A stretch of DNA of 64,000 nucleotides from JBPRGH01 sp051418055. GTDB taxonomy: Bacteria > Bacteroidota > Bacteroidia > Cytophagales > Cyclobacteriaceae. The position numbers and the translations under genes were made by a program. Where the stretch lies: positions 1-64,000 of the forward strand of contig JBPRGH010000010.1 in NCBI GenBank assembly GCA_051418055.1, in the 5' to 3' direction. This document shows, in pieces, positions 8,214 through 17,189 of the stretch (within the stretch, counting starts at the first letter, position 1; each line of letters opens with the position of its first letter). The notes below the pieces were generated by a model. It ran no database searches and was not told the DNA's origin. It saw only the letters and a list, made by a program, of their open reading frames with translations.

Positions 8214-9347
8214 TCATAATTTTAAGCAATAAAAAACCCCCTCATTACTCCCAAAATAAAGGAAATTGTCTTTCATAACAGGAGAAGCAAAAGAACCTTT
8301 GGGTATCTCCACATGCGTGATTAATTCGCCATTTTTCCTGTTCAACACTACCAACTCACCTGAGCCCTCAGGATTATAGCTTTCTCCCGATGTGAAGATC
8401 ACCAGCTTATCGGTTACTACAGGTTTTGAATAAATATTTTTCTCCCTGATATTTTGCCATATCAACCTTCCGTCATAGGGGTTAAAGGCAAAAATCGAAA
8501 AGTTGTCGGAACCGGCTATATATAAGGTGTCATTATAAATCACCGGGTCACCAATGATCCAGCTGCCTATCGGATCGGTATAGGTCCATTCCTTTTCACC
8601 ATTTTCTAACCTGACTACGTTCAACATTGGGTTTCTTGCACCAAAAATCAGGTTGCCTTTATAGGATACAAATTCAGAAGCCAGGCCTCCAAAGGTGGCA
8701 TAAGGTTTTTTCCGGTAAGTGCTCCTTTTCCACAGGTTTTCATTTGTGGTTAAACTATATGCATACAACAAGCCATTCCAATCCCCAAAATAAAGAACAT
8801 CATTCTCAATAAAAGGAGTAGATCTTACAGGTGCATTTCCTTCTGTATTAATTTCCAGGATCACCTCTCCGGAGCCTGGATCCAGCCCTAAAACTTTTCC
8901 GGTGCCTGTGCCTACATAGATAACATTCCTATAGAGTGAAGGAGAAGAATGTTTGTCATCAAAAGGGTCCAGTTCATATAAGATCTCTTTTTCCTTAGAG
9001 GTATATTTTTCCGGAGCGTCATCTATCACCTTATCCCAGATCAGCGATCCATCTGATTTATCCAGGGCATAATAGGAATGGCCTGATTCGAAGAAGACCA
9101 TATCATTTATAATTAATGCCTTTGACTGGATCTTTCCGGGAGTCTGGAAGCTCCACTTTTTCTTGCCGGTCTCCCTTTCTATGGCATAGAAGTTTCCCGC
9201 AGTATTCCCCATGTAAATATTCTCCTCATCAACAACCGCCGCTGCAATTATTTTTGAACCTGTTTCAAATCTCCAGGCCTCCTTAAGCTGCTGAGCGCAA
9301 AGAATATTTGCACAAAGTGTAATTATCACTATTCCTAAAACTCTCAT
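8214..9347 (-). CDS. Exported PQQ-type beta-propeller protein
   Basis: A 377-residue protein with a signal peptide (VLGIVIITLCANILCAQQ). It is made of repeated blades of the PQQ/BamB style, for example AIERETGKKKWSFQTPGKIQ, ALDKSDGSLIWDKVI, GLDPGSGEVILEI and AFNPYDGRLIWQNI. It fills one propeller of seven or eight blades, the whole length of the protein. Known relatives include BamB and quinoprotein dehydrogenases, but here no enzyme domain or cofactor ligands are evident, so a scaffold or binding role is more likely. It is monocistronic and no bam genes are nearby. Confidence 0.85.
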   Translation of the reverse strand: MRVLGIVIITLCANILCAQQLKEAWRFETGSKIIAAAVVDEENIYMGNTAGNFYAIERETGKKKWSFQTPGKIQSKALIINDMVFFESGHSYYALDKSDGSLIWDKVIDDAPEKYTSKEKEILYELDPFDDKHSSPSLYRNVIYVGTGTGKVLGLDPGSGEVILEINTEGNAPVRSTPFIENDVLYFGDWNGLLYAYSLTTNENLWKRSTYRKKPYATFGGLASEFVSYKGNLIFGARNPMLNVVRLENGEKEWTYTDPIGSWIIGDPVIYNDTLYIAGSDNFSIFAFNPYDGRLIWQNIREKNIYSKPVVTDKLVIFTSGESYNPEGSGELVVLNRKNGELITHVEIPKGSFASPVMKDNFLYFGSNEGVFYCLKL

Positions 9348-9529
9348 TTTACGCTCTTTTTATAGTTAAGTATTTTTTAGTTCGGAACCGAAATGGACTA
9401 TTTAAAAAATCAGATCTTGTCAAAACCTCTCTGGTCCGTTTCATACATAAAATAGGAAGGGATTTGAAATGCTCAAGATTTTTCAATTACCAGTTAAGAC
9501 AAATCAAATATACATTATTTAAAGTTCAA

Positions 9530-9915
9530 TGCTTGTTGTTTAAGGTTCAGCGCACCAACTTTAAATTTGGAACTTTAAAAATTGAACTTTAAACTTATCA
9601 TCCCTAAAGGGAACCTGCCACGTGCGCACCCTTCTTTTCCCTAAAGGGAAGCCACCGCACTTTTCTGTCGTCACGAAACCAAAAACAACAAACCAAGAAC
9701 CAGGAACCAGGAACCAAAAACAACGAACTAAGAACCACAGACCAAAAACCTATTTGGCAGTTGGCAGGACCAGTTGGCAACCAGGAACAAAGAACCACTA
9801 ACTAACTTAGAACATTGAACTTTAAACTCATTATGACGATGAAGCAATCTGTCAGTTAAAAAACCTGGAACCACGAACCAAGAACAACGAACCAAAAACC
9901 AAGAACAACAGGGCA
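9530..9915. repeat. Palindrome and phrase-repeat stretch in the 9348-10716 gap
   Basis: Contains two CCCTAAAGGG elements (about 9601 and 9627) and long runs of the words AACCAAGAACCAGG, AACGAACC and TTTAAACTT. No credible coding sequence was found between 9348 and 10440. Confidence 0.65.
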
Positions 9916-10107
9916 CACCTATAGAGCGTGCAGACAATTGCAGAGGCGTCCCGAAAGCTTTCAAGACGAGGCTAAACGAATATGACATGAGAGGTTTAAG
10001 AAAGACTTCTTATTGCAAAAATTATAACAACAATAGTGCCAATGTATTGATAATCACTATTTTATTTAAGAATTTTTCTGAATTGAATATGCACGTGTGG
10101 AAAATAA

Positions 10108-10222
10108 ATTATGGACACTAGCAAAATAATTTTTGGACACTAGCAAAACAAATTATGCACACTAGCAAAATAAATTATGCACACTAGCAAAACAAATTAT
10201 GGACACTACCAAAACAAATTTT
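10108..10222. repeat. Five-copy 22-bp tandem repeat
   Basis: Copies start at 10113, 10135, 10157, 10179 and 10201, an exact 22-base period. Each begins GGACACTAGCAAAA or GCACACTAGCAAAA and ends near AAATTAT. The copies differ at a few sites (G/C at base 2, C/T in the middle). Possibilities are an array of protein-binding sites or the multi-repeat end of a lost insertion sequence, such as IS21-type ends, which carry several internal transposase sites. No transposase remains. Confidence 0.85.
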
Positions 10223-10443
10223 GAACGTGTAGTTAGCAACCGAAGGACGTGTGATTTTTCCGGGGAACAAGTGTAAAAGAAAATTAGGTGCAATTTATTA
10301 GATGAAAGTGATTAGACCTTTGTGAATTTAGAGGAGAGGCTTTTTATGTTGATGAGCTGGATTAGATCCTTACTCTACTAGCAGCTGATCCTGATGCAAA
10401 AAACCTGTTATAACTAAATACTTAAACCTCAATTTATTAACAG

Positions 10444-10575
10444 CTAAAAACGTGCCAGTTTTGGGGGTTGTGTTGTATAAAAAAGAGAACCAAACCATTC
10501 TATGCATTTCTCTTCTGTGGCATTATTAACGGCATCTATCTTTAAAAGATCAATGAGCGGTATAATGTAAATCTT
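10444..10575 (-). other. Possible decayed ORF tail
   Basis: The minus strand reads about 44 codons ending at TAG (10444-10446): PLIDLLKIDAVNNATEEK, then IEWFGSLFYTTQPPKLARF. The composition is protein-like and it ends cleanly, but there is no start and an upstream stop cuts it. I do not recognise the family. It may be the end of a lost mobile-element gene given the 22-bp repeats nearby. Confidence 0.3.
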
Positions 10576-10621
10576 CAAAAAAGCTCACGACTCATTACTC
10601 AAGACCCAAGACTATTAAATT

Positions 10622-10733
10622 GCCGCCCCGTTCAGCCGCACAATGCCAGCGCAAGCGGTCGTGCTTTCGCTTCTCGCCTGCCTCCCGCAAAGCCCCTCCG
10701 GGCTCAGACAGACGCTCTATCCCTGGCGGAGGG
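10622..10733. repeat. ~110-bp GC-rich dispersed repeat (copy 2 of 3)
   Basis: It begins GCCGCCCCGTTCAGCCGCAC and ends CCCTGGCGGAGGG. Its right end replaces the natural 3' end of the gene remnant at 10717-11033, so insertion here or a rearrangement at the repeat truncated that gene. Confidence 0.8.
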
Positions 10734-11033
10734 TTAGCGATTCCATTTTCTCAATCTCCGAAATAAAATCTATAATGGTTCTATTATCAGTAAATGGCTC
10801 ATCAGTTTCTGAGATTTTCTCAAACTCATACCATTGATGATCCAATTCAGGATCAAAATCATAAACTTCTATGCAAGGAACATTAAATACTTTGGGATAA
10901 AAGTATTCGCCGTCGATCAAATGCTGCTTTATAATTTCTGTTGCTGTGTAGAAGAAAGAGAGGTAGGGTTCTGAAATATTACAGAACCAAATTGTTTGTA
11001 ATTTCCAGCATCGCGGTAGAGGTATTGGAATTT
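10717..11033 (-). pseudogene. Frameshifted and truncated small conserved protein
   Basis: One frame from 11033 reads KFQYLYRDAGNYKQFGSVIF, then NPTSLSS. A second frame, entering by about 10960, reads EIIKQHLIDGEYFYPK and goes on through VPCIEVYDFDPELDHQW to TDEPF. Together they form one continuous small protein of a family I have seen as a hypothetical in many bacteria (opening with LYRDAGNYK). The start codon is missing (CTT where ATG is expected), a frameshift lies at about 10940-10970, and the 3' end runs into the GC-rich repeat. It is therefore a pseudogene. It lies 4 bases downstream of the HNH gene remnant. Confidence 0.7.
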
Positions 11034-11037
11034 AAGG

Positions 11038-11797
11038 TTATGCTTTAAATCGTTCATTATTATGCTTTTTTAGAAATTCCGGATCGGGTAAGAATTTAGA
11101 TGGTAGTAATATTTCTTTACCATCATATTTAAGAAAATATTCTTCAACCGCTTCCCCCTTTTTCAGTTGCTTAGTAAGCGTATTGGAAATCTTTACTTTG
11201 TAATCGGGAGTAATGGTTATTAATCCGCATTCAAAAGCCTTATCATGTAATCCATTCATGGCAAGACCATTTCGCGGATTTAACCTGTTGGTTTTATCCA
11301 TGCTCCACGGGATAATATGACCGGCAATTAAAAGCTCCGGTTGCTTCAAACCTGTGATACAGCAGGTATAATTATAAGATGCCAAAACGGATTTTCTAAA
11401 GAAATTTTGGTTTACTCTTACTTTCACCACTTGTTCCTTTTCCAATCCTTCTTTTGTTAGATCAAGATCATCTAAATATCTTTCAACAGAAGTGCCTTCT
11501 AGTTCAGCAAAAATTTTCTCACTTTGGAATGCACTTTCTTCTAAATCATTATAAAACTCGTTCCAAACCTGTTCATCCAGTTTACTAGCGTTTTTGGCAC
11601 CTTTAATTCCTCGCTTTTTTAAAGCTTGCAAAATTTACAAGTTTATAGGCAACAGCGTTTGGAGATCTTCCTAATATTTCGGAGAGTTTAATAACATCAG
11701 GATTGCCACTGTGCATTTTTCCAAAAGGAAGCTTAAAATATAGGTTAATGGTAAGTATTAATTCTTCTTTGCTCCAAAGCTTTTGATCTTTTTTCAT
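11038..11797 (-). pseudogene. HNH endonuclease, split by a frameshift
   Basis: Two overlapping frames together make one HNH endonuclease of about 250 residues. The first part (11603-11797) reads KLWSKEELILTINLYFKLPF and ends NAVAYKLVNFASF. The second (11038-11631) continues LKKRGIKGAKNASKLDEQVW and carries the nuclease site (NYTCCITG, LLIAGHIIPW, NGLAMNGLHDKAFECG). In intact relatives these parts are fused (NFAS...LKKRGIKGA). The break is at the A-rich run near 11610-11625, where a slip is plausible. It could be a real pseudogene, a sequencing error, or a slippage-controlled gene. Its neighbours are another HNH restriction-like gene upstream and a decayed gene downstream. Confidence 0.8.
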
Positions 11798-11813
11798 ATT
11801 TTAAAGTTTATAT

Positions 11814-12686
11814 TCACTCCCTATACCTCCCATGAAAAACCTCCTTCACATGCCATTGTGTAAAAGAAGGTTCAGGGTAATACTGCTGCCGTTGTGGTAG
11901 GCGTACTTTTTTGCCGTGATAGTCCATCAGCCACTCCTTAAAACCAAAAGTACCATGTGCCTGATCCGAAACCATAATCTCCATCTTTTCATTAATTGTA
12001 TAAGCTCCACGATCAAATAATTTGTGGTGCATTGTACAGAGAAGTAATCCATTACTTTCAATATCCGGGCCTTGTGCCTTTTTCCATTTTATATGCGCAG
12101 CATCCAGTCCTACATACGTGTCGCCCAGCTGTACATTAAAATTACAGATTGCGCAGCTTCGCTCATATGCAATCATTATGCGGTTTCGGAATGCAGGGTC
12201 ACGTATCTGTTTGAGAATGTGAAGATCCAAACCTACGGCATCAATAATATCCTCATGAATGGAAGAAGGGAAATGCTCATTTAATATCATGTTTGCCAGC
12301 TCTTTTATGGCAGCAGGATTCTTCAAAAGGAAATCTTCAATATCAGCAGAGAACTGGCCGGAGGCATTTGCTTTGATTAGTAAAGCTGAGCGTGGATTTC
12401 GGGTATCAATAAAATAATCCGCATCAAAGATCCAAACCTTCTCCTGGTCATTTGCCAGTCGCGCAAAAGGCTGCTCCGGATGATAGCTTTGTCTCTGGGG
12501 GCCAAAATCCTTCAGCAGCCGTATCAGATGCTCCTTTTCCTCCCTGTAATAAATCTTACTACTTCCCGTCCGCTGTAAATGTGCCAGTGCCGTTAGGATC
12601 ACAAAAGGCTTATGCGGCGCCCGCTGGTCTCCTTGCTGCCAGATATTGAGAGATGAGAATTTTTCGAGCAGCTCAGGAGTGGTCAT
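11814..12686 (-). CDS. ScoMcrA-like sulfur-binding-domain HNH restriction endonuclease (type IV)
   Basis: A 290-residue protein. The N-terminus WQQGDQRAPHKPFVILTALA (residues 16-35) is the signature opening of the sulfur-binding domain in ScoMcrA-like enzymes that recognise phosphorothioate-modified DNA. The C-terminal HNH nuclease has CAIC (178-181), AAHI (196-199), SNGLLLC (211-217) and HHKLFDRG (220-227), giving the catalytic histidine and a zinc-holding frame. It should cut incoming DNA carrying Dnd-type sulfur modification. No dnd genes are in the window, consistent with a type IV role. It is 16 bases upstream of the split HNH gene, so the two may have formed a restriction operon. Confidence 0.85.
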   Translation of the reverse strand: MTTPELLEKFSSLNIWQQGDQRAPHKPFVILTALAHLQRTGSSKIYYREEKEHLIRLLKDFGPQRQSYHPEQPFARLANDQEKVWIFDADYFIDTRNPRSALLIKANASGQFSADIEDFLLKNPAAIKELANMILNEHFPSSIHEDIIDAVGLDLHILKQIRDPAFRNRIMIAYERSCAICNFNVQLGDTYVGLDAAHIKWKKAQGPDIESNGLLLCTMHHKLFDRGAYTINEKMEIMVSDQAHGTFGFKEWLMDYHGKKVRLPQRQQYYPEPSFTQWHVKEVFHGRYRE

Positions 12687-12895
12687 TTTTTAAATATTAA
12701 ATTATCGCATAAAAATACGGTATTCTTTATCATCCTCTTTTTTATTTTCATATAATGTAATAAGAATAACGCATAGCTAACGATTCAAAACTGTGGTTTG
12801 ACTTCTTGTGTCAATTATGAACCATCAATTTAAAAAAATAATGGCTTTTAGTGCTTTTTTATCGTATTTTGGAGTAAATCAACTAAATATATCTT

Positions 12896-13771
12896 ATGAA
12901 AGCATCAATAATATCTTTTGCATTTCTTTTACTGGTGAGTTTGGTATCTTGTGAAAACAAAGAGGAAAAAGAGAAAATAGCCACTTTGGAAAAGGAGCTC
13001 GAGGCTGTCCGTAAGGAAAATACCCAGCTTAAGAACAACACCAAATCTCTTAATGTGAGCATAGAGAGATATAAAGAAGTATTAAAGGAAATTGAAAACA
13101 ATTTGGCGGCCATTGATGAAAAAAAGATGGCTATAGCAAATATAAGTAAGGAAAATCTTAGTGCTGAAGACGCAAAAACCCGCATTGCTACGCATATTGA
13201 AAACATTCGTGCGTTAATGGAAAACTCTAAAAGGAAGGTCCTTACACTGGATAAAAATCTTTCTGAGCTAAGAGTGAAATATAAAGACCAAAGTGAGGAG
13301 CTTTTGCAGCTTGATCAAGAAATAAAAGAGAAAACGAAGGAATTATTAAGTACGGAAAACGAACTTGAGCAACTTAAACTGGAAAATCAGGATCTGAAAG
13401 ACCAGCTTACCGCCCAGACAATAAAAGCAGATGAGCTGAATAATATGCTGAATCGTGGTTATGTACTTGTGGGAGATGCGAAAAAATTAAAAGAATTAGG
13501 AGTGATATCGTCAGAAGGTGGTTTCATTGGCTTAGGTAGGGTAAAGGTGCTTAAAAGCAATCTTCCCGACACAGCTTTTAACAAAATAGATAAAAGCAGA
13601 ACAACTACAATACCTGTAAATGCAAAAAAAGCCAAACTTATCACAAAACATCCTGAAGGCAGCTATGAGTTAGTTGGAACAGATAAGATGGTTGAAAATA
13701 TTACCATTAAAGATGAAAAGGCTTTCTGGAACAATGGAAACTATCTCGTAATAGAGACATCTGGAAACTAA
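12896..13771 (+). CDS. Coiled-coil lipoprotein of unknown function
   Basis: A 291-residue protein with a lipobox (LVSLVSC, Cys20) and a long coiled coil (about residues 22-185, rich in Glu, Lys and Leu heptads such as LEKELEAVRKENTQLKN). A compact C-terminal domain follows (GYVLVGDAKKLKELGVISSE, then strands RTTTIPVNAKKAKLITKH). Similar coiled-coil lipoproteins occur across Bacteroidota without a known role. It is monocistronic with its own terminator. Confidence 0.75.
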   Translation: MKASIISFAFLLLVSLVSCENKEEKEKIATLEKELEAVRKENTQLKNNTKSLNVSIERYKEVLKEIENNLAAIDEKKMAIANISKENLSAEDAKTRIATHIENIRALMENSKRKVLTLDKNLSELRVKYKDQSEELLQLDQEIKEKTKELLSTENELEQLKLENQDLKDQLTAQTIKADELNNMLNRGYVLVGDAKKLKELGVISSEGGFIGLGRVKVLKSNLPDTAFNKIDKSRTTTIPVNAKKAKLITKHPEGSYELVGTDKMVENITIKDEKAFWNNGNYLVIETSGN

Positions 13772-13823
13772 GCCAGGTTACCAATTGCGTCAATTGGATT
13801 TGCATTAATCAATACTATTCATC

Positions 13824-13858
13824 ACCTCCTCGTAAATCAACGAGGAGGTTCTTCTTTT
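13824..13858 (+). terminator. Rho-independent terminator
   Basis: ACCTCCTCG pairs with CGAGGAGGT across TAAATCAA, followed by a pyrimidine tail ending TTTT. The same CCTCCTCG/CGAGGAGG stem recurs inside the long dispersed repeats (18318, 20067, 21280), so this terminator and those repeats share a motif. Confidence 0.7.
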
Positions 13859-13965
13859 GAATTTTTATCTGGCCTTGATGATTTGGCGTTAAAAAACCGA
13901 TAGGTTCACGAGGGGCTGTGCGGCATGGTAAAAGGGGACGAGTAAATTTAAATTAACACCGATCT

Positions 13966-14105
13966 CTTGCAAAAATTTGTTTGATCACGATAGCTATCGG
14001 GAGAGTTTATTTTGGGTTGCCAATTAAATTTAAATTTTAGCCAAATCATCAAAGCCTTGATCTTTTTGTTACTTTTTGCATCAAGGCAAATGCACAGCAT
14101 TGGCT
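13966..14105. repeat. ~135-bp dispersed repeat with CCCGATAGCTATCGGG-type palindrome (copy 1 of 3)
   Basis: It runs from TTGCAAAAATTTGTTTGAT through a palindrome (one mismatch here: CACGATAGCTATCGGG), then GAGAGTTTATTTT and AAATCATCAAAGCCTTGATC to TTTTGCATCAAGGC. Copies lie at 21596-21721 and 24783-24909. In all three cases it follows a GGATTTGGCGTTAAAAA end of the long composite repeat or its relic. Confidence 0.85.
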
Positions 14106-14248
14106 TTGCCGAATCTTGATTTGGTAAAGCAAATCTTCGATTTCATGATCTCCTTTAAAAATCAAACACTACGAGAATAAAAAGTAAGGAAACGGTGGTT
14201 ATGTCTCTCCCTTTTGATATTCTTGACAACTTACTTAAATAAAGAAAT

Positions 14249-14452
14249 CCCGCTTCTACCAGACAGATTGCTTCGTCGGCACTTCGGGTTGGAATAATCG
14301 ACACCACTTTTCCCGCCTCCTCGCAAAGACGATAAACGAAGAAGGTGGGTGAGGAGGTGGTGCTTTTTTTCATCTATGTTAAGGCGCGGCGGCTCCCTTT
14401 TTCCCGAGGGGGTGCCTTTGGCAGGGAAAAAAAGGGGTGCGGAGGGAATAGC
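14249..14452. repeat. Long composite repeat, diverged partial copy
   Basis: It contains the module words CAGACAGATTGCTTCGTCGG, CCCGCCTCCTCGCAAAGACG, CTTTCATCT-like, AAGGCGCGGCGGCTCCCTTT and AAAAAAAGGGGTGCGG. It ends just short of the 3' end of the MATE gene. The open frames crossing it are repeat sequence. Confidence 0.75.
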
Positions 14453-14461
14453 TTTACCCTG

Positions 14462-15871
14462 TTAGACCTGTGCATTTTTCCATTTCCCTCGTGTAAAAAG
14501 CCAAAGGGTAAAAAGAGACACAGATGTCTCTGAGATAAATACCCCCCAGAAAACACCGGAATGCTGCCACCCCAGCTGGATGGCCAGGTAATATGATAGC
14601 GGGATCTGGATGATCCAGAAAAAGACAAGGTTAATATAGGTGGGTGTGCGGGTATCTCCGGCGCCGTTAAATGCCTGGGTGGCCACCATCCACCAGCCGT
14701 AAACGAAGAAAGAATAGGACAGGATCCTTATCCATTCCCCACCAATACGGATAACATTGGGATCACCGGAAAAAATGCCGATCAGCTCGTGATTATAGAA
14801 GAAGAAGATCACAGAAACCAAAACCAGATAGCACATATTGTAAATGCCCACCTTCCAAACGGTCGCCTCCGCCCGGTCAGGATTATTTGCTCCCAGATTT
14901 TGTCCTACCAGTGTTGCCGCCGCATTAGAAAATCCCCATGCAGGCATCATCATAAACATCATAATGCGCAGGGAAATGGTCGCTCCCGCAACGGCTTCAC
15001 TGCTTATATCCGCCAGTATCCGCATTAGAAATATCCAGGAGGTCATGCCCACGATCATCTGCCCTACTCCCCCGATGGAGGTTTTCAGGATGTTCAGCAT
15101 TGTTTTCAGGTCGAACACCAGCTGTTGGAGGGTTACCTTAATATGTTTGCCTCCTTTTAGCAGCAACCATATTTGCAATGCCACGCCAATTCCGCGTCCG
15201 ATTGTGGTAGCTATTGCGGCCCCTTCGATGCCTAATGCGGGGATTGGGCCAAATCCAAATATCAGCACGGGATCAAGAAGTATATTGATCCCGTTGGCAA
15301 TCCACAATACCCGCATAGCGATTGCAGCATCCCCGGCGCCACGGAAGATAGCGTTGATGACAAAAAGAAGCATTATAAGTATGCTGCTGCCAAGCATCCA
15401 CTGCGTATACCTGTAGCCATGCTCCAGGCTCCAGGGGTCAGCACCCATAAATGTCAGCATTTCGCGGGCAAAAAAGATTCCCACTGCGGCAAAGGGTACG
15501 GCTACTGCCACCGCTATTAATATAGATTGTATGGCTGCCTTTCCTGCTTCACCCGGTCTTTTTTCGCCAACCCGGCGGGCAATGATCGCTGTAATGGCCA
15601 TAGAAAGCCCAATGGCCACCGAGTATAAAAGGAACAGGTAAGTTTCCGTAAGCCCCACAGTGGCAACTGCGGATGCTCCCAGCTTACCTACAAAATAAAT
15701 ATCAACGACTGCAAACGTCGATTCCATGATCAACTCAAGGATCATGGGCACCGAAAGCAGGAATATAGCTTTCCGTAAGCTTATTTGGGTGTAGTCTGCT
15801 TCCGTCCCTTTAATGGCATCGACAATAGCTCGCCAGGGGGAGGGCTTGGGTAGCGGGAGTTCAGTATTCAC
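14462..15871 (-). CDS. MATE family multidrug/Na+ antiporter
   Basis: A 469-residue inner-membrane protein with about 12 hydrophobic segments arranged as two related halves. The N-terminal half has ISLRKAIFLLSVPMILELIM then VDIYFVGKLGASAVATVGL; the corresponding LKTSIGGVGQMIVGMTSWIF and GANNPDRAEATVW lie in the second half. The length is usual for MatE proteins, which export cationic compounds using a sodium or proton gradient. The substrate cannot be read from sequence. The 3' end abuts a dispersed repeat, but the final helix (SVSLFTLWLF) is complete. It is monocistronic. Confidence 0.92.
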   Translation of the reverse strand: MNTELPLPKPSPWRAIVDAIKGTEADYTQISLRKAIFLLSVPMILELIMESTFAVVDIYFVGKLGASAVATVGLTETYLFLLYSVAIGLSMAITAIIARRVGEKRPGEAGKAAIQSILIAVAVAVPFAAVGIFFAREMLTFMGADPWSLEHGYRYTQWMLGSSILIMLLFVINAIFRGAGDAAIAMRVLWIANGINILLDPVLIFGFGPIPALGIEGAAIATTIGRGIGVALQIWLLLKGGKHIKVTLQQLVFDLKTMLNILKTSIGGVGQMIVGMTSWIFLMRILADISSEAVAGATISLRIMMFMMMPAWGFSNAAATLVGQNLGANNPDRAEATVWKVGIYNMCYLVLVSVIFFFYNHELIGIFSGDPNVIRIGGEWIRILSYSFFVYGWWMVATQAFNGAGDTRTPTYINLVFFWIIQIPLSYYLAIQLGWQHSGVFWGVFISETSVSLFTLWLFTRGKWKNAQV

Positions 15872-16032
15872 AGATGCAGAATTTAGGATGAAGATAAAAA
15901 TTTAGATCATAAGGAAAAAGAGTCTGTAGGAGGATTATTTTTCCTATTACAGCGGTGAGATGGCAGCTTTCGTCGCGGAAATCAGCCGTTAACCTGCGCC
16001 ACTGCGACTGAAATAAACTCTTATCTGACCTA

Positions 16033-16466
16033 TAGATTGCTTCGTCGGCATCCGATAACTTTAAAGGTAATTTCACTCTTCCACCTCCTACCCATGACAG
16101 TTTTTTAATTTATTAAAATTCTGTCATTTCTGCTTCATGTGTTTCCCGGCGGGAAATTTTAGTTCTTCGCAAAAACGATAAATGAGGACGGATGCTGAAA
16201 TGCAAAGCCGTACCTTTCATCTGTTGTTAAGGCGTACTGGATCCCCTTTAGGGAATAAAAGGGGTGCGGCGGGAGGAATGCGTTTGGGTTTATCCGGATC
16301 GTCACCTTTTCATTGGTTTTAGTGGTGGTTGCAATAAGTTATTCTTGTGGTTCTTTGGTTCGGGGCCCCGGCACTATTCGCCTTCGTTCCTCAGGCTGGC
16401 CGGGGAATGGTTGTTTTTTTCACCACCTGTTGTTATATTCTGGCCTTGAGGATTTAGCGTTAAAAA
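16033..16466. repeat. Long composite repeat (full-length, diverged 5' part)
   Basis: Opens AGATTGCTTCGTCGGCATCC, contains CCCCTTTAGGGAATAAAAGG, then CACCTTTTCATTGGTTTTAG, a GC hairpin (16358-16410: GGGGCCCCGG to GGCCGGGG) and ends GAGGATTTAGCGTTAAAAA. The small frame read through it recurs almost identically at 18413-18598, because the repeat itself is conserved. Confidence 0.85.
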
Positions 16467-16632
16467 TCTTATTAAAGAAATAATATAAGCGAAAGTTTAG
16501 TGAGAGCAGCAGAAAAGCCACTACTTACTATCCAATTTTTCCTGGCTTTCTGATGGCCAAGAGCTGGCTTAACAGAGTCATTTAATATAAGATTTAATGA
16601 TTACATTAGCAGTATTTGTAAAATGACAAACT

Positions 16633-16911
16633 ATGTACTACATTCTTTTTTATAAAACAGTTGAGGATTATATTGAAAGACGTGCGCAATACCGTGAGGA
16701 GCATCTAAAGCTGGCACAGGATGCCCTTCAGAATGGCAGTATGGTTATGGCGGGCGCTCTTGCAGACCCTGCGGATGGTGCTGTACTTATTTTTAAGGGA
16801 GATAGTCCTGATGTAGCAAAATCATTTGCCCTGAATGATCCATATGTAAAGAACGGCCTGATCAGCGATTGGTATGTACGCCCCTGGACCGTCGTAATTG
16901 GTGGTGAGTAA
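16633..16911 (+). CDS. YciI-like protein
   Basis: A 92-residue cytoplasmic protein matching the YciI family fold (ferredoxin-like dimer). The conserved parts are YYILFYKTVEDYIERRAQYR, a His in REEHLKLA, GALADPADGAVLIF and the FALNDPYVKNGL segment with its conserved Asp. The last part, WYVRPWTVV, is also typical. The biochemical role of the family is mostly unknown; some members are linked to catabolic dehalogenase-type reactions. Stand-alone gene. A promoter-like TATTTG lies just upstream. Confidence 0.9.
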   Translation: MYYILFYKTVEDYIERRAQYREEHLKLAQDALQNGSMVMAGALADPADGAVLIFKGDSPDVAKSFALNDPYVKNGLISDWYVRPWTVVIGGE

Positions 16912-16927
16912 AAGGTTACCAGCGGGC

Positions 16928-17175
16928 TGATTCCTTTAGGAAAAAAAGGGCGCGGTGGCAGGCTTTCGTTTGGGATTATCCGGAGCATCATCTTTTCATT
17001 GAGAGTTTTAATCAGACAGATTACTTCGTTGGCAATTCATTTGTTTATACCGACCCACTCTCCCCGTCTCCTCGCAAAGACAATAATCGAGGAGCCTTAC
17101 TGAGGAATTGGTGCTTACTTTCATCTGTTAAGGCGCGCTGGATCCCTTTAGGGAATAAAAGGGGTGCCGCGGGCG
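16928..17175. repeat. Partial copies of the long composite repeat
   Basis: Two partial copies in a row. Bases 16928-17003 carry the CCTTTAGGAAAAAAAGGGCG to TCATCTTTTCATTG part. Bases 17013-17175 carry CAGACAGATTACTTCGTTGG, a CCTCGCAAAGACAATAATCG part and CCCTTTAGGGAATAAAAGGG. Their order is shuffled compared with full copies, which suggests recombination. Confidence 0.75.
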
Positions 17176-17189
17176 AATACCTAAATCCT

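Noticed and set aside
10108..10222. The 22-bp array as a CRISPR
   Set aside because: The units are directly adjacent with no unique spacers, and no cas genes are present.
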